Shown here piece by piece: positions 1 through 7,529 of a stretch of 18,581 nucleotides of DNA (within the stretch, counting starts at the first letter, position 1; each line of letters opens with the position of its first letter). The stretch covers positions 1 through 18,581 of the forward strand of contig DBRR01000036.1 in the NCBI GenBank assembly GCA_002306055.1. The letters are read 5' to 3'. Position numbers and translations under genes: made by a program. The DNA is from Anaerolineaceae bacterium UBA1363. GTDB taxonomy: Bacteria; Chloroflexota; Anaerolineae; Anaerolineales; Anaerolineaceae. Under the pieces are notes generated by a model, which ran no database searches, was not told the origin of the DNA, and worked only from the letters and a program-made list of their open reading frames with translations.

Positions 1-152
1 GCATCTGACCGAAGGTCTCCAATTAATGCAATCTAAAGGCAGATCGCCGCGCTTCGCTCGCGATGACGAAATCGATCGTGCCGGTCTCCAGACCGCGCAC
101 GGCATCTGACCGCCAGGTCTCCAATTGATGCAATCTAAAGGCAGATTGCCGC
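1..152. repeat. Two direct copies of a ~50-bp dispersed repeat
   Basis: The segment at 1-50 recurs at 102-152 with only a few differences: two substitutions and a one-base insertion near the start, then A to G and C to T changes later. Both copies contain the core AAAGGCAGATYGCCGC and are followed shortly by TCGCGATGACGA. The core recurs twice more near 7530 and 7573, so this is a dispersed family rather than a local duplication. Between the copies lies a hairpin at 78-100: GTGC, CGGTCT, a two-base loop, AGACCG, a bulged C, then GCAC. No gene is seen here. The repeat lies just downstream of the hydroxylase stop codon. Confidence 0.8.
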
Positions 153-170
153 CTCGCGATGACGAGGAGC

Positions 171-806
171 TTATTCGTTCGTCCGGAAGATGTCGTCCCA
201 AAGCCAGGTGGAAACGCCAAAGCGCCGGTTGTGGTTCTTGAAATGATGCGCCATGTGGTGCTGGCGCAGTTTCATGAAGTATGCGCCCTTGAAGCTGAAG
301 TGATGCAGCGCGTAGTGGGTCATGTCGTAAACCACATAACCTGTCAGAAAACCAGCGAAAATGCCATCAACATAGTTCGGCAGCTTAAACAAACTACCCA
401 CCACTCCAAAGAACAAGCCGTAGAAAATCGCGGCAAGAGGAATGCTGACCACTGGCGGCATCACCAACCTTGTCTTTTCCTTTGGCTGAGCATGATGAAC
501 CCCATGCATCAAAAACAGCACGCGGTTCATCCTTTCGGAAGGGTTTTTGGGAGAAAAATGGAAAATAAAGCGGTGCAGCAGGTATTCCACCAGAGGCCAG
601 ATCACCAGCCCGATCACAAAAGAGATCAAAACATGCCACCAACCCATGCCCTGGTTTGCCCTGGCAGACCGCCAGAGAAAGAAAGCAATGATCGGCAAGA
701 ACACCACCAGCACCACCACTGGACTGATGTGGGTGAACCACTCAAGGAAATCAGATTTGAACAACCTGAGCGGAGCTTCGGCTTTTGAGGGGGCTTGTTG
801 GGTCAT
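171..806 (-). CDS. Fatty acid hydroxylase / sterol desaturase superfamily membrane protein
   Basis: A 211-residue integral membrane di-iron oxygenase-type protein. Hydrophobic segments lie at about residues 29-45, 57-77, 117-140 and 147-160. The histidine clusters expected of the superfamily are visible: HRFIFH (78-83), HGVHH (101-105), HYALHH (164-169) and RQHHMAHH (181-188). The C-terminal pattern around GVSTWLWDDIFRT is also typical. The family hydroxylates or desaturates fatty acyl chains, sphingolipids or sterols in the membrane using oxygen and two iron atoms. The length fits the short bacterial fatty acid 2-hydroxylase-like members, but the substrate cannot be told from sequence. The ATG at 806 has GGAG about 10 bases upstream. 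It follows tupC on the same strand after an 87-base gap, so co-transcription is possible but no functional link to tungstate is evident. An O2-dependent enzyme is mildly surprising beside anaerobe-type cofactor genes. Confidence 0.85.
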   Translation of the reverse strand: MTQQAPSKAEAPLRLFKSDFLEWFTHISPVVVLVVFLPIIAFFLWRSARANQGMGWWHVLISFVIGLVIWPLVEYLLHRFIFHFSPKNPSERMNRVLFLMHGVHHAQPKEKTRLVMPPVVSIPLAAIFYGLFFGVVGSLFKLPNYVDGIFAGFLTGYVVYDMTHYALHHFSFKGAYFMKLRQHHMAHHFKNHNRRFGVSTWLWDDIFRTNE

Positions 807-893
807 CTTTTGGTTTCTCCGTAAATGGGATTAATGGAAACTGCAATGATTCTACCCTTGATGCAGTAAATTTGGAGGTGCAAAAATAAACGG

Positions 894-1571
894 TCAGGAG
901 TTCAGGCTCCAATGCCTGAGAAACGCTTTAGTGCGCTCATCCTGCGGTGAATGGAACAATGCCTGCGCCGGACCCTGCTCCACCAATCTGCCCTTTTCGA
1001 GATACAAGACTTCATCGGCCAACCTCAGTGCCTGGGCGGGTGCATGGGTGGAAAAAATCAGGGTGCACTGCGTTTTTTGCACGTATTCTCTCAGCGTGTT
1101 TTCGATAAGATCCATACTGCGCACGTCTGTGGAAGAAGTCGGCTCATCCAAAAGCAGCACGTTATACGATCGCATCAGCACCCTGGCCAGAGCCATCCGC
1201 TGCGCCTCCCCGCCGGAGAGTCGATCCCCCCTGGCTTCCATAAGGCTCTCCATCCCCACCACAACCAAGGCTTTTCGCGCTATTTCTTTTGCATCCCTGC
1301 CACCATCCAGCGCCAACGCGACGTTTTCCAGCACTGAGAAAGAAAAAGCATAGGGAGACTGGGGTAAGTACCCCACCTTTTTTCCCTCAAGACCCTCAAT
1401 CCTGCCGGAGGTAGGCCTGGAAGTGCCGGCGAGCATGCGAATCAGGGTTGTTTTACCGCTGCCGTTTTCGCCAATCAGGCCATAGCGCCTGCCAGGCACA
1501 AAACGCAGCTCTGGGATTTCGAGCACAACCCTACCCCCATATTGCTGGACCACATCACGCAGTACGATCAC
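894..1571 (-). CDS. tupC: Tungstate ABC transporter ATP-binding protein TupC
   Basis: A 225-residue ABC ATPase that powers tungstate (or molybdate) import at the inner face of the membrane with TupB. Visible motifs: Walker A GENGSGKTT (34-42), Q-loop glutamine in LPQSP (Q71), signature LSGGE (118-122), Walker B VLLLDEP (138-144) and switch histidine H176 in STHAP. It has no regulatory C-terminal TOBE domain of the kind seen in ModC, which fits the short TupC type. The start is a GTG inside the end of tupB, a 17-base overlap, with AGGAG upstream at slightly long spacing. This implies translational coupling. Specificity for tungstate is inferred from tupA next door, not from this protein itself. 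Confidence 0.9.
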   Translation of the reverse strand: MIVLRDVVQQYGGRVVLEIPELRFVPGRRYGLIGENGSGKTTLIRMLAGTSRPTSGRIEGLEGKKVGYLPQSPYAFSFSVLENVALALDGGRDAKEIARKALVVVGMESLMEARGDRLSGGEAQRMALARVLMRSYNVLLLDEPTSSTDVRSMDLIENTLREYVQKTQCTLIFSTHAPAQALRLADEVLYLEKGRLVEQGPAQALFHSPQDERTKAFLRHWSLNS

Positions 1572-2244
1572 GCTGAGTCTGCTCCTGTATCCTATGCACG
1601 AGGCTATTGATAACGAATGAAATAATCAACAGCACCACACCCAAAGCGACTGCCATTTCGAAGTGCCCCATGTTCGTCTGCATCATGATCGCGGTGGTCA
1701 TCACCCGGGTCTTAAACTGGATGTTACCCCCAACCATCTGCACTGCCCCAACTTCCGCGATGGACCGCCCGAAACCTGCCAGTACGGTGGTCACGAATGG
1801 GATCCGGCACTCCTTGATCGTCAGCCAAAGGCGCTTCCAACCGAATATTCCAATGCCTGCGCAGGTTTCGTTGATCGAAGGCGCACGCAGGCTGACAATG
1901 TTGGCTGTCATTCCCGCAATGATCGGAGAGATTAACACAACTTGCGCGATCACCATCGCCGAGACAGAATAGAGCAAGCTCAGCTTTCCCAATGGTCCGC
2001 TGCGGGATAAGATCAGAAAGACGATCAAGCCCGCCACCACTGGCGGAAGCCCCATCAGAGTGTTGGTAATTCTTGAGATTATCGCTTTCCCCTTGAACTG
2101 ATTTGCACCCATCGCCACCCCCCAAGGAATGCCGATCAACGCGGAGATCAGCGTGCTCATCACAGACATACGCAGAGTTACGCCAATGATTTGGCGTAAC
2201 TCTGGATCTACCCCGAACAGTAATTCAAGTACCTGCTTGATCAA
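1555..2244 (-). CDS. tupB: Tungstate ABC transporter permease TupB
   Basis: A 229-residue inner-membrane permease with five or six hydrophobic helices, about the normal length for TupB. The cytoplasmic coupling loop near residues 150-180 (AGFGRSIAEVGAVQMVGGNI) is the EAA-type loop that contacts the ATPase. The best start is a TTG at 2244, only 18 bases after the tupA stop. It has a poor Shine-Dalgarno sequence, so translation probably depends on ribosomes finishing tupA. An internal ATG at about residue 26 would remove part of the first helix region and is less likely. The 3' end overlaps tupC by 17 bases. Confidence 0.9.
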   Translation of the reverse strand: MIKQVLELLFGVDPELRQIIGVTLRMSVMSTLISALIGIPWGVAMGANQFKGKAIISRITNTLMGLPPVVAGLIVFLILSRSGPLGKLSLLYSVSAMVIAQVVLISPIIAGMTANIVSLRAPSINETCAGIGIFGWKRLWLTIKECRIPFVTTVLAGFGRSIAEVGAVQMVGGNIQFKTRVMTTAIMMQTNMGHFEMAVALGVVLLIISFVINSLVHRIQEQTQRDRTA

Positions 2245-2262
2245 GCGCGTTGTGCTTTATTT

Positions 2263-3075
2263 TTAATTCAAGTTGAAGAACAGTGGTTCACCGTACTCAG
2301 CCACACCAAATTCAGCGATCATCTTGCGGGCTGTGTCAGTCTTCAGCCAGTCGATGAAAGCTTGCGCGCCGGCGGCGTTGGTATCCGCAAAGCGTTTGGG
2401 GGAAATGGCGATGACCGAGTAAGTGTTCTTCATATCATCGGTCTCTTCGAGCAAGAGTGCAAGCGAGTTGTCGTGAGCAAGGAACGTGGCTTTGTCGGAG
2501 ATGGTGTAAGCCTGTTTCTCATCCGCCACGGTTAAGGTTGCGCCCATGCCGGAGCCGGTGCTTTCATACCAAGGCTGCCCAACAGGGTCAACATTGATTG
2601 AAGCCCAGATGGCTTTTTCCTTGGTATGGGTGCCGCTATCGTCACCGCGGGAAATGAACATCGAACCGGAATCAGCGATAGCCTGGAAAGCTTCCGCCGC
2701 AGTTGCCTTGCCTGCCACACCCGCTGGATCATCTGCGGGTCCAACGATCACAAAAAAGTTGTACATAAAGGGGATACGGGTTTCGCCGAAACCTTCGCCA
2801 ATAAAAGCCTCTTCCTGGGATTTGGAGTGCACCAGGAGGATATCCGCATCTCCCGTCCGCCCCTTCTCAATTGCGGCACCCGTGCCAGCGGAGGTAATCT
2901 CAAGCGTGTACCCGGTATCCTTTTCGAACACTGGCTGCAAGTAAGCCATCAGACCTGAGTCATTTACGGATGTGGTGGTGGACATCTGGACTACCTTGTT
3001 CACTGGTTCCTGCTTACAAGCCGCAGCAGTGAACAACAAACCCACACAAACAAAAAGCAAAGCAAAACGTTTCAT
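2263..3075 (-). CDS. tupA: Tungstate-binding lipoprotein TupA
   Basis: A 270-residue extracytoplasmic solute-binding protein that captures the tungstate oxyanion and delivers it to TupBC. A lipoprotein signal is visible: MKR, a hydrophobic stretch, then a cysteine at residue 20 after TAAA (a slightly weak lipobox with Ala at -3). Signature segments of the TupA/WtpA-like family follow: TTTSVNDSG (33-41), SAGTGAAI (62-69), GDADILLVHS (75-84) and SRGDDSGTHTKE (142-153). The TTTS and SRGDDSGTH loops are where the family binds oxyanion. An open frame extends upstream to 3132, but the ATG at 3075 has GGGAG at good spacing and gives a proper signal peptide, so I use it. It is the first gene of tupABC. 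Tungstate rather than molybdate is the usual ligand of this family, but that is not proven by sequence. Confidence 0.92.
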   Translation of the reverse strand: MKRFALLFVCVGLLFTAAACKQEPVNKVVQMSTTTSVNDSGLMAYLQPVFEKDTGYTLEITSAGTGAAIEKGRTGDADILLVHSKSQEEAFIGEGFGETRIPFMYNFFVIVGPADDPAGVAGKATAAEAFQAIADSGSMFISRGDDSGTHTKEKAIWASINVDPVGQPWYESTGSGMGATLTVADEKQAYTISDKATFLAHDNSLALLLEETDDMKNTYSVIAISPKRFADTNAAGAQAFIDWLKTDTARKMIAEFGVAEYGEPLFFNLN

Positions 3076-3161
3076 ATCTTCTCCCATAAGAGGATTTTCC
3101 TGGAGTTTCCTCCTGTTTTGCATCTGACCCACCTTTTGAGGACAGTGCGGAATTATTTTAC

Positions 3162-3174
3162 CTCAATAATTGAG
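3162..3174. promoter_or_regulatory. Perfect palindrome upstream of tupA (candidate operator)
   Basis: CTCAAT-A-ATTGAG is a perfect 6+1+6 palindrome. Immediately beside it, sharing one G, is a second inverted repeat, GTATT-AGGAG-AATAC (3174-3188). Together they lie between mog and tupA, just downstream of a candidate sigma-70 type promoter, where a metal-responsive repressor could bind. The match is not to the known ModE operator, and no regulator gene is in the window. The function is inferred from position only. Confidence 0.35.
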
Positions 3175-3181
3175 TATTAGG

Positions 3182-3210
3182 AGAATACGCAATTTAATGG
3201 GCACATTCAA
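3182..3210 (-). promoter_or_regulatory. Candidate sigma-70 promoter for tupABC
   Basis: On the minus strand TTGAAT is followed after exactly 17 bases by TATTCT, four of six consensus bases in each box. The site overlaps the last codons of mog and would start transcription near the palindrome at 3162-3174. It would let tupABC be expressed separately from the moe/mog genes. The match is weak and unsupported by other data. Confidence 0.3.
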
Positions 3211-3688
3211 CCGCCTCACCGCGCAAAGTCTCGACCGCATGGTCCATGACTGGCAGGAACACATCCAGGCATTCTCTGACGGCTTTGGGGCTTCCAGGAA
3301 GATTTATGATCAACGTCCTGCCGCGGATGCCAGCAACAGCTCGCGAGAGCATCGCCCGATCCGTCATTTCCATGCTTCGAAGCCGCATCGCATCTGTGAT
3401 CCCGGGCACCAGTCGGTCGCACACTTCAAGGGTCGCTTCAGGCGTCACGTCCCTCGGCGCCAGCCCCGTCCCACCACTGGTAAAGACGATATCCACCTTT
3501 AATTCATCCGCATAAGTAATTAATTTTTCGATGATAAGTTCTTTTTCATCGGGCACGATCTCCTGAGCCGCGACTTCTGCCAGGCCATGGAGTTTAGAGA
3601 CTATCGCGGGTCCGCTTAGGTCTTCACGCTCTCCCTTCGCACTTTTATCGCTTGAAACGAGTACCGCAACACGGATTGCTTCTGTCAT
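3194..3688 (-). CDS. mog: MogA/MoaB family molybdopterin adenylyltransferase
   Basis: A 164-residue cytoplasmic protein of the MoCF-binding fold. It adenylates molybdopterin, the step before MoeA inserts the metal. The family motif TSGGTGLAPRDVTPEAT (70-86) and the C-terminal SRAVAGIRG plus INLPGSPKAV (115-137) are clear. The frame opens earlier, including a TTG at 3712 that overlaps the preceding stop, but the ATG at 3688 is preceded by AAAGGTG at ideal spacing and begins MTEAIRVAVLV, the usual start of the family. It lies 20 bases downstream of the moeA-PBP fusion gene and is transcribed with it. MoaB and MogA cannot be cleanly separated by eye, but their roles are the same in most bacteria. 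Confidence 0.9.
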   Translation of the reverse strand: MTEAIRVAVLVSSDKSAKGEREDLSGPAIVSKLHGLAEVAAQEIVPDEKELIIEKLITYADELKVDIVFTSGGTGLAPRDVTPEATLEVCDRLVPGITDAMRLRSMEMTDRAMLSRAVAGIRGRTLIINLPGSPKAVRECLDVFLPVMDHAVETLRGEAVECAH

Positions 3689-3708
3689 TTTCACCTTTCT
3701 TTTATGCA

Positions 3709-5619
3709 TCAAAGTTCAATCGGCTCACCTGGACGGTCCAGCTTGTAGCCGCCCATCGCTTCCAGACGCCGAGCCAGTTCTTCGCTTTGCAGGATCTGCA
3801 TGAACCTTTGGAATTGTGGATGATCCTGGCTTTCCGCGGCAATTAGAAAGTCATATTCTTCCTCGCAGATGGGGATGAAATCCAGATCGTAGATCCTGGC
3901 AGCTGCCAGGATGCCCATGCCTGCGTCCGCTGTACCAGCGGCGACTGCCGCCGCTACGGCTGTGTGGGTGATCTCTTCTCTTTCGTAGCCTTTTATCCCC
4001 TCGCTCTTCAGACCAGCCTGCTTCAGGAGGTAATCCAACAGGATGCGTGTGCCGCTGCCCTTCTGGCGGTTTACATAGCGCAATCTGGGTAAATCCTCAA
4101 TTCCCTCGATTCCGAGCGGATTGCCCTTGACTACCATCAGTCCCTGGCTGCGCCGCACACAGCGCTCCAACTGCACACCCCCTTCAGGAATATACTTGCG
4201 GATGTATTCCCGGTTGTACTCGCCGCTTGCTTCATCCAACAGGTGCACGCCCCCCAGGTGGGCTTCGCCGCGTTTGACCGCCATGATCCCACCCAAGCTG
4301 CCAACATGCGAAGAAGCGACAAAACTGTCGGGCCAGGTTCGGCGCATGATGTCGATAACCTCGTCAATCAACGGGTCGTGGCTGCCGGTGATAACCAGTG
4401 TCTGTTCGATTTCCTTCATCGGACGCAGCAACTCTACTCTCACCTTCTCACCGGCTTCGTAACCTTCCACGTTTTGGGGAACGTGAATGATCCCATCCGC
4501 TTTCACAAACGAACTGACGACTCCTGCTCCGCGATTGAGCGGCACAGCCACAATCCTGCCCCCAACTTTTCCAAGCCGGGCACGAATGAACTCAAGATAC
4601 TTCAACGAGGAAACCAATCGGCGCGAGACAGTCGCCTCCACAAATTCTGGAGCTTCAACCTGGCGCCCACTCATCAATGCCAGCACGGGTTTGATCAACT
4701 GCTCAAGCACCAGGATTCCGGACACCGGATAACCTGGTAAACCGATCAGGGGAATGACCTGCTCATCTTTCCGGGTCATCCCAAGAATGGTCGGCTTCCC
4801 TGGCTTGATCGCAACCCCATGCAGCACTACCGAACCAACGGTTTGGATCGCTTCAATTGAAAAATCCTTCTGCCCAGCCGAAGACCCAGCATTGAGCAGC
4901 ACCAGGTCGCATTCCGCAATCGCGGATTTTAGCCGGTTGATGATCACTTCAGGCTTGTCACTAGCAACCGGGTAGACCTTTGCCTCGTAGCCCCAATCAT
5001 GCATCATGCCCGAGAAAATGGTCGAATTGAACTCGATGATATCTCCAGGTTTGGGGTTGGAGCTGGGAGCGACAAGCTCATTGCCAGTGGGGATAATCCC
5101 CACGACGGGTCGGCGAATAACCGTAACTTCCAGCACACCCGCAGCCAGGAGCGCACCGAGCGCTGAGGGGCTGAGCTCCGTGAAACTGGGCACCACCATA
5201 TCACCAGCGGCAATATCTTCACCGATCTGGCGGACGTGCTGCCAGGGTGTGGCAGCACCGAAAAGTTGAATTCCCTGGTCGGTTTCAATCACATCTTCGA
5301 CCATCACCACGCAGTCACAGTCCTCCGGCAGTGGATCACCGGTGTTCACCCACTTAAAAGAGTTCTCTGGCAGCGTCACCGGTCGGGTTTCGCTGGCGCC
5401 ATAGGTCAGGCTGGCTTCAAGCGCGATGCCATCCATAGCGCAGGCGTTATAGTGTGGGGCGCAGATGCGGGCATAGACGGCTTCAGCCGTGATGCGCCTA
5501 TTCGCTTCGCTCGTTGGAACGCGTTCCACTCGCGGCTTCAAGCCCGCCTGATCCAGAGCTTTCAGAAAAATCTCGCGGGCTTCTTCGAGGGGATAGTTGG
5601 ATAAGTAGGTAAATGCCAT
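3709..5619 (-). CDS. moeA: MoeA-type molybdopterin molybdenumtransferase fused to a periplasmic-binding-protein-like domain
   Basis: A 636-residue two-domain cytoplasmic protein. Residues 1-400 are a full MoeA: YNACAMDGIAL (57-67), GDPLPEDCDCVVMVEDV (94-110), GIIPTGNELV (174-183), NAGSSAGQKD (243-252), IKPGKPTILG (271-280) and GLPGYPVS (293-300), then the C-terminal beta domain. Residues about 405-636 are a PBP-like (LysR-substrate-type) domain, with GSHDPLID (412-419) and QKGSGTRILLD (519-529). MoeA inserts molybdate or tungstate into adenylated molybdopterin. The extra domain plausibly senses or presents the oxyanion, but this is inference. The pterin-binding loop reads NAGSSAG rather than the SGGTSVG of the neighbouring paralogue, a feature I associate with this fusion subfamily. 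It starts 6 bases after the upstream moeA stop, so the two are one transcript. Confidence 0.92.
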   Translation of the reverse strand: MAFTYLSNYPLEEAREIFLKALDQAGLKPRVERVPTSEANRRITAEAVYARICAPHYNACAMDGIALEASLTYGASETRPVTLPENSFKWVNTGDPLPEDCDCVVMVEDVIETDQGIQLFGAATPWQHVRQIGEDIAAGDMVVPSFTELSPSALGALLAAGVLEVTVIRRPVVGIIPTGNELVAPSSNPKPGDIIEFNSTIFSGMMHDWGYEAKVYPVASDKPEVIINRLKSAIAECDLVLLNAGSSAGQKDFSIEAIQTVGSVVLHGVAIKPGKPTILGMTRKDEQVIPLIGLPGYPVSGILVLEQLIKPVLALMSGRQVEAPEFVEATVSRRLVSSLKYLEFIRARLGKVGGRIVAVPLNRGAGVVSSFVKADGIIHVPQNVEGYEAGEKVRVELLRPMKEIEQTLVITGSHDPLIDEVIDIMRRTWPDSFVASSHVGSLGGIMAVKRGEAHLGGVHLLDEASGEYNREYIRKYIPEGGVQLERCVRRSQGLMVVKGNPLGIEGIEDLPRLRYVNRQKGSGTRILLDYLLKQAGLKSEGIKGYEREEITHTAVAAAVAAGTADAGMGILAAARIYDLDFIPICEEEYDFLIAAESQDHPQFQRFMQILQSEELARRLEAMGGYKLDRPGEPIEL

Positions 5620-5625
5620 GAGACC

Positions 5626-6828
5626 TCACAATCGTGTTACCCGGACCAGGGCACCTTTCGGCAGACCTTCCTGGTCCCGGGGAATGATGAAATAAGCATT
5701 GGCACGTGATACCGTGCTGATCAACCCCGATTTGCTCGGGACGGGTTCTGCTTCGGTTCCCTCCAAGCGCACCAGAACGAACTCTTCCCTGCCGTGATTG
5801 GATGACACCGCCCGGGTAAGCCTCGCTTCCGTCTGCTCGGTTTCCACCTTACCTCCCTGCAGACCTAGCAGGAGGGGCTTTACCAGGTAATCAAAAATGA
5901 AAAAAGCTGCCACTGGATTTCCCGGTAAGCCAAACACAGCCTTGCCTTCGATTTGACCAATAATGGTGGGTTTGCCGGGTTTCACAGCCAGACCGTGAAC
6001 CAAAATTTCGCCCAGTTCCGCCACAATCCGGGGCATGTTGTCTTTTTCTCCCACAGACGTACCGCCCGACACCAACAGTACATCCACCTCCGGGATCAAG
6101 CCTTTACAGGCATCCTTTAGAGCATCGAATTTATCTTCCACAATGCCTTTGCTGATCGGAATTCCGTTCTGCTGCTCAACAGCTGCCCTCAGCATGTCAG
6201 AATTGACATCCCGGATCTGCCCAGGTTTCAGGCTTTCGCCTGGCGCGACGAGTTCGTCGCCAGTGGAGATGATACCCACGACGGGTTGGGAAAAAACTGG
6301 CACTTCGGTCTTTCCGAGTGCCGCCAAAGGGCCAATATCCGCCACTCCGATTTTCTCACCAGATTTGAGGATTGCCTCACCCTGCCTGAGGTCTTCACCG
6401 CGCAAAATCAGGTTCGCCCCTGGCGCCACAGGCTTATAGAAAGCGAACTGATCGCCCCCCAAATCTTCCGTGTATTCCAGCATGACCATCGCATCCGCGT
6501 CCGGGGGCACTGCGCCGCCGGTTGGGACGTAAACGCAGGTGCCAGGTGTGATCGGGATGTCGTAAGAGTGACCCATGAGGGACTCCCCGGTTTTTTGTAA
6601 AATTGCCGGGATTGAGTCCGAGCAGCCGTGTAAATCCGCGCTTCTGACTGCGAAACCATCTACCGTCGAGCGGTCAAAGGCTGGCACGTCCTCCTGGGCA
6701 ATGACATCCGCTCCCAAATAACGGTCAAGTGCTTCCTGTAAACTGACGTATTCAACGCGTCCGGTTTTGCTGCCAAATCTTTCCAGAACAAGACTCAAAG
6801 CATCTGCGAGGGGAATTACGCTGAGCAT
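5626..6828 (-). CDS. moeA: MoeA, molybdopterin molybdenumtransferase
   Basis: A 400-residue canonical MoeA that joins molybdate or tungstate to adenylated molybdopterin in the cytoplasm. Conserved blocks: FDRSTVDGFAV (51-61), PTGGAVPPDADAMVMLE (102-118), GIISTGDEL (185-193), SGGTSVGEKD (254-263), HGLAVKPGKPT (278-288) and GLPGNPVA (300-307). Length is normal. The ATG at 6828 has AGAGGT five bases upstream. It is the first gene of a moeA, moeA-PBP, mog unit, with 6 bases to the next gene. Together with the fusion paralogue it gives two insertases, which in other organisms is thought to allow separate handling of molybdenum and tungsten. Here that remains an inference. Confidence 0.95.
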   Translation of the reverse strand: MLSVIPLADALSLVLERFGSKTGRVEYVSLQEALDRYLGADVIAQEDVPAFDRSTVDGFAVRSADLHGCSDSIPAILQKTGESLMGHSYDIPITPGTCVYVPTGGAVPPDADAMVMLEYTEDLGGDQFAFYKPVAPGANLILRGEDLRQGEAILKSGEKIGVADIGPLAALGKTEVPVFSQPVVGIISTGDELVAPGESLKPGQIRDVNSDMLRAAVEQQNGIPISKGIVEDKFDALKDACKGLIPEVDVLLVSGGTSVGEKDNMPRIVAELGEILVHGLAVKPGKPTIIGQIEGKAVFGLPGNPVAAFFIFDYLVKPLLLGLQGGKVETEQTEARLTRAVSSNHGREEFVLVRLEGTEAEPVPSKSGLISTVSRANAYFIIPRDQEGLPKGALVRVTRL

Positions 6829-6860
6829 TTATACCTCTATCAATTCGATAATTCTTTTGA

Positions 6861-6889
6861 ATTGTAATCGGAAGGAACGGAATACTCAA
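6861..6889 (-). promoter_or_regulatory. Sigma-70 type promoter of the moeA unit
   Basis: On the minus strand TTGAGT is followed after exactly 17 bases by TACAAT, a good match to the housekeeping consensus. Transcription would begin around 6850-6855, giving a leader of roughly 25 bases. An inverted repeat CAATTC...GAATTG (6841-6846 and 6859-6864) overlaps the -10 box and the start point, and could be a repressor site. Confidence 0.5.
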
Positions 6890-7014
6890 AAAATAGGCTT
6901 GTAAGTGTTGTAAGCGTGTTATTTACCTGATTGCTCAACAACTATAAAATTTTTTGCAGTTGGTTGGTAGATACCGTATTAATTTGGTCAGCGGCACGGT
7001 CAAGAGCGAAGCAG

Positions 7015-7165
7015 GTAGGGTGGGTTGGCGTCACAAAACATATGCAGGAGCGCTGCCGTTTATAGCCTACCCACCGCTGCACTTAAAGAAAAATGCTGTT
7101 TTTGGTGGGTTGGCTAATTTGATGTTAAGACAGGGCAAGATACTGTGACGCCAACCCCACCCTAC
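7015..7165. mobile_element. MITE-like element with 21/22-bp terminal inverted repeats
   Basis: The left end (7015-7035, beginning GTAGGGTGGGTTGGCG) and right end (7144-7165, ending CCAACCCCACCCTAC) are reverse complements except for one extra base in the right arm. The ~151-bp element has no coding capacity, as expected of a non-autonomous element mobilised by a transposase elsewhere. An 11-base piece of the left end, GGTGGGTTGGC, recurs inside at 7104-7114. No target-site duplication is obvious at the borders, so it may be old or use a transposase that leaves none. Similar GTAGGGTGGG-ended repeats are common in several bacterial phyla. Confidence 0.7.
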
Positions 7166-7245
7166 GAGGGCGAAACCGGATTCACCCTCACCTTCCTGAT
7201 CGATGTCATTCAATTATCACGTCTTTCTGAGTCTTAATATACAAG

Positions 7246-7302
7246 GGCGGAATGGTGCTCTCCTGCCCTGGCAGCGCAATTGCCAGGGTTCACCACTCCG
7301 CC
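7246..7302. repeat. Nested two-tier inverted repeat
   Basis: The outer arms GGCGGAATGGTG (7246-7257) and CACCACTCCGCC (7291-7302) pair at 11 of 12 positions. Inside them CCCTGGCA (7266-7273) and TGCCAGGG (7281-7288) pair perfectly around a 7-base loop. There is no T-run, so it is not an intrinsic terminator. It is likely a dispersed palindromic element or a strong RNA or DNA hairpin. Confidence 0.7.
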
Positions 7303-7326
7303 GTATCCTTATGAAAACAGCAAATG

Positions 7327-7357
7327 TTGGAGTGAGGGAAAAACTCCCTCATTCCAA
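7327..7357. repeat. 13-bp stem hairpin
   Basis: TTGGAGTGAGGGA (7327-7339) and TCCCTCATTCCAA (7345-7357) pair at 12 of 13 positions around a 5-base loop AAAAC. It is followed by CCTACGAAAA, which resembles the CTACGAAAA after the hairpin at 7617-7639, suggesting related elements. No T-run follows on either strand. Confidence 0.65.
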
Positions 7358-7374
7358 CCTACGAAAAGACTGAT

Positions 7375-7407
7375 CGTCAGTCATGAAGCCGGGTTCAGAA
7401 GCGGAAC
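7375..7407. repeat. 33-bp direct repeat, copy 1
   Basis: A 33-base segment beginning CGTCAGTCATGAAGCC is repeated without mismatch at 7603-7635, 228 bases away. In this copy the half of the hairpin after GCGGAAC is degraded (it reads TCGCC instead of CCGG), so the stem is incomplete. It is part of the intergenic repeat cluster. Confidence 0.8.
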
Positions 7408-7529
7408 TCGCCTACCAAGGAAAGGATCCCCAAGGCCGGAATGAGACCGCCCTGCACCCTTACTCTCACAGCCAACCATTGCGGGCTCACTCCAGCATCG
7501 TCCTCAAAATAAACATTTTCCATGTCGAA

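Noticed and set aside
1..167. CRISPR array or tandem array at the window start
   Set aside because: There are only two copies with imperfect identity and a hairpin between them; the motif recurs elsewhere as a dispersed repeat.
159..788. 209-codon open frame on the plus strand antisense to the fatty acid hydroxylase
   Set aside because: It is His/Gln-rich with low-complexity composition, has no ribosome site, and the opposite frame encodes all the histidine boxes of a known family.
4243..4740. 165-codon open frame antisense to the moeA fusion gene
   Set aside because: It is a shadow frame across a gene with complete MoeA and PBP domains, and has no ribosome site or recognisable domain.
6954..7148. 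64-codon open frame running through the MITE-like element
   Set aside because: It spans the element's inverted repeat, has no ribosome site, and its translation resembles no protein.
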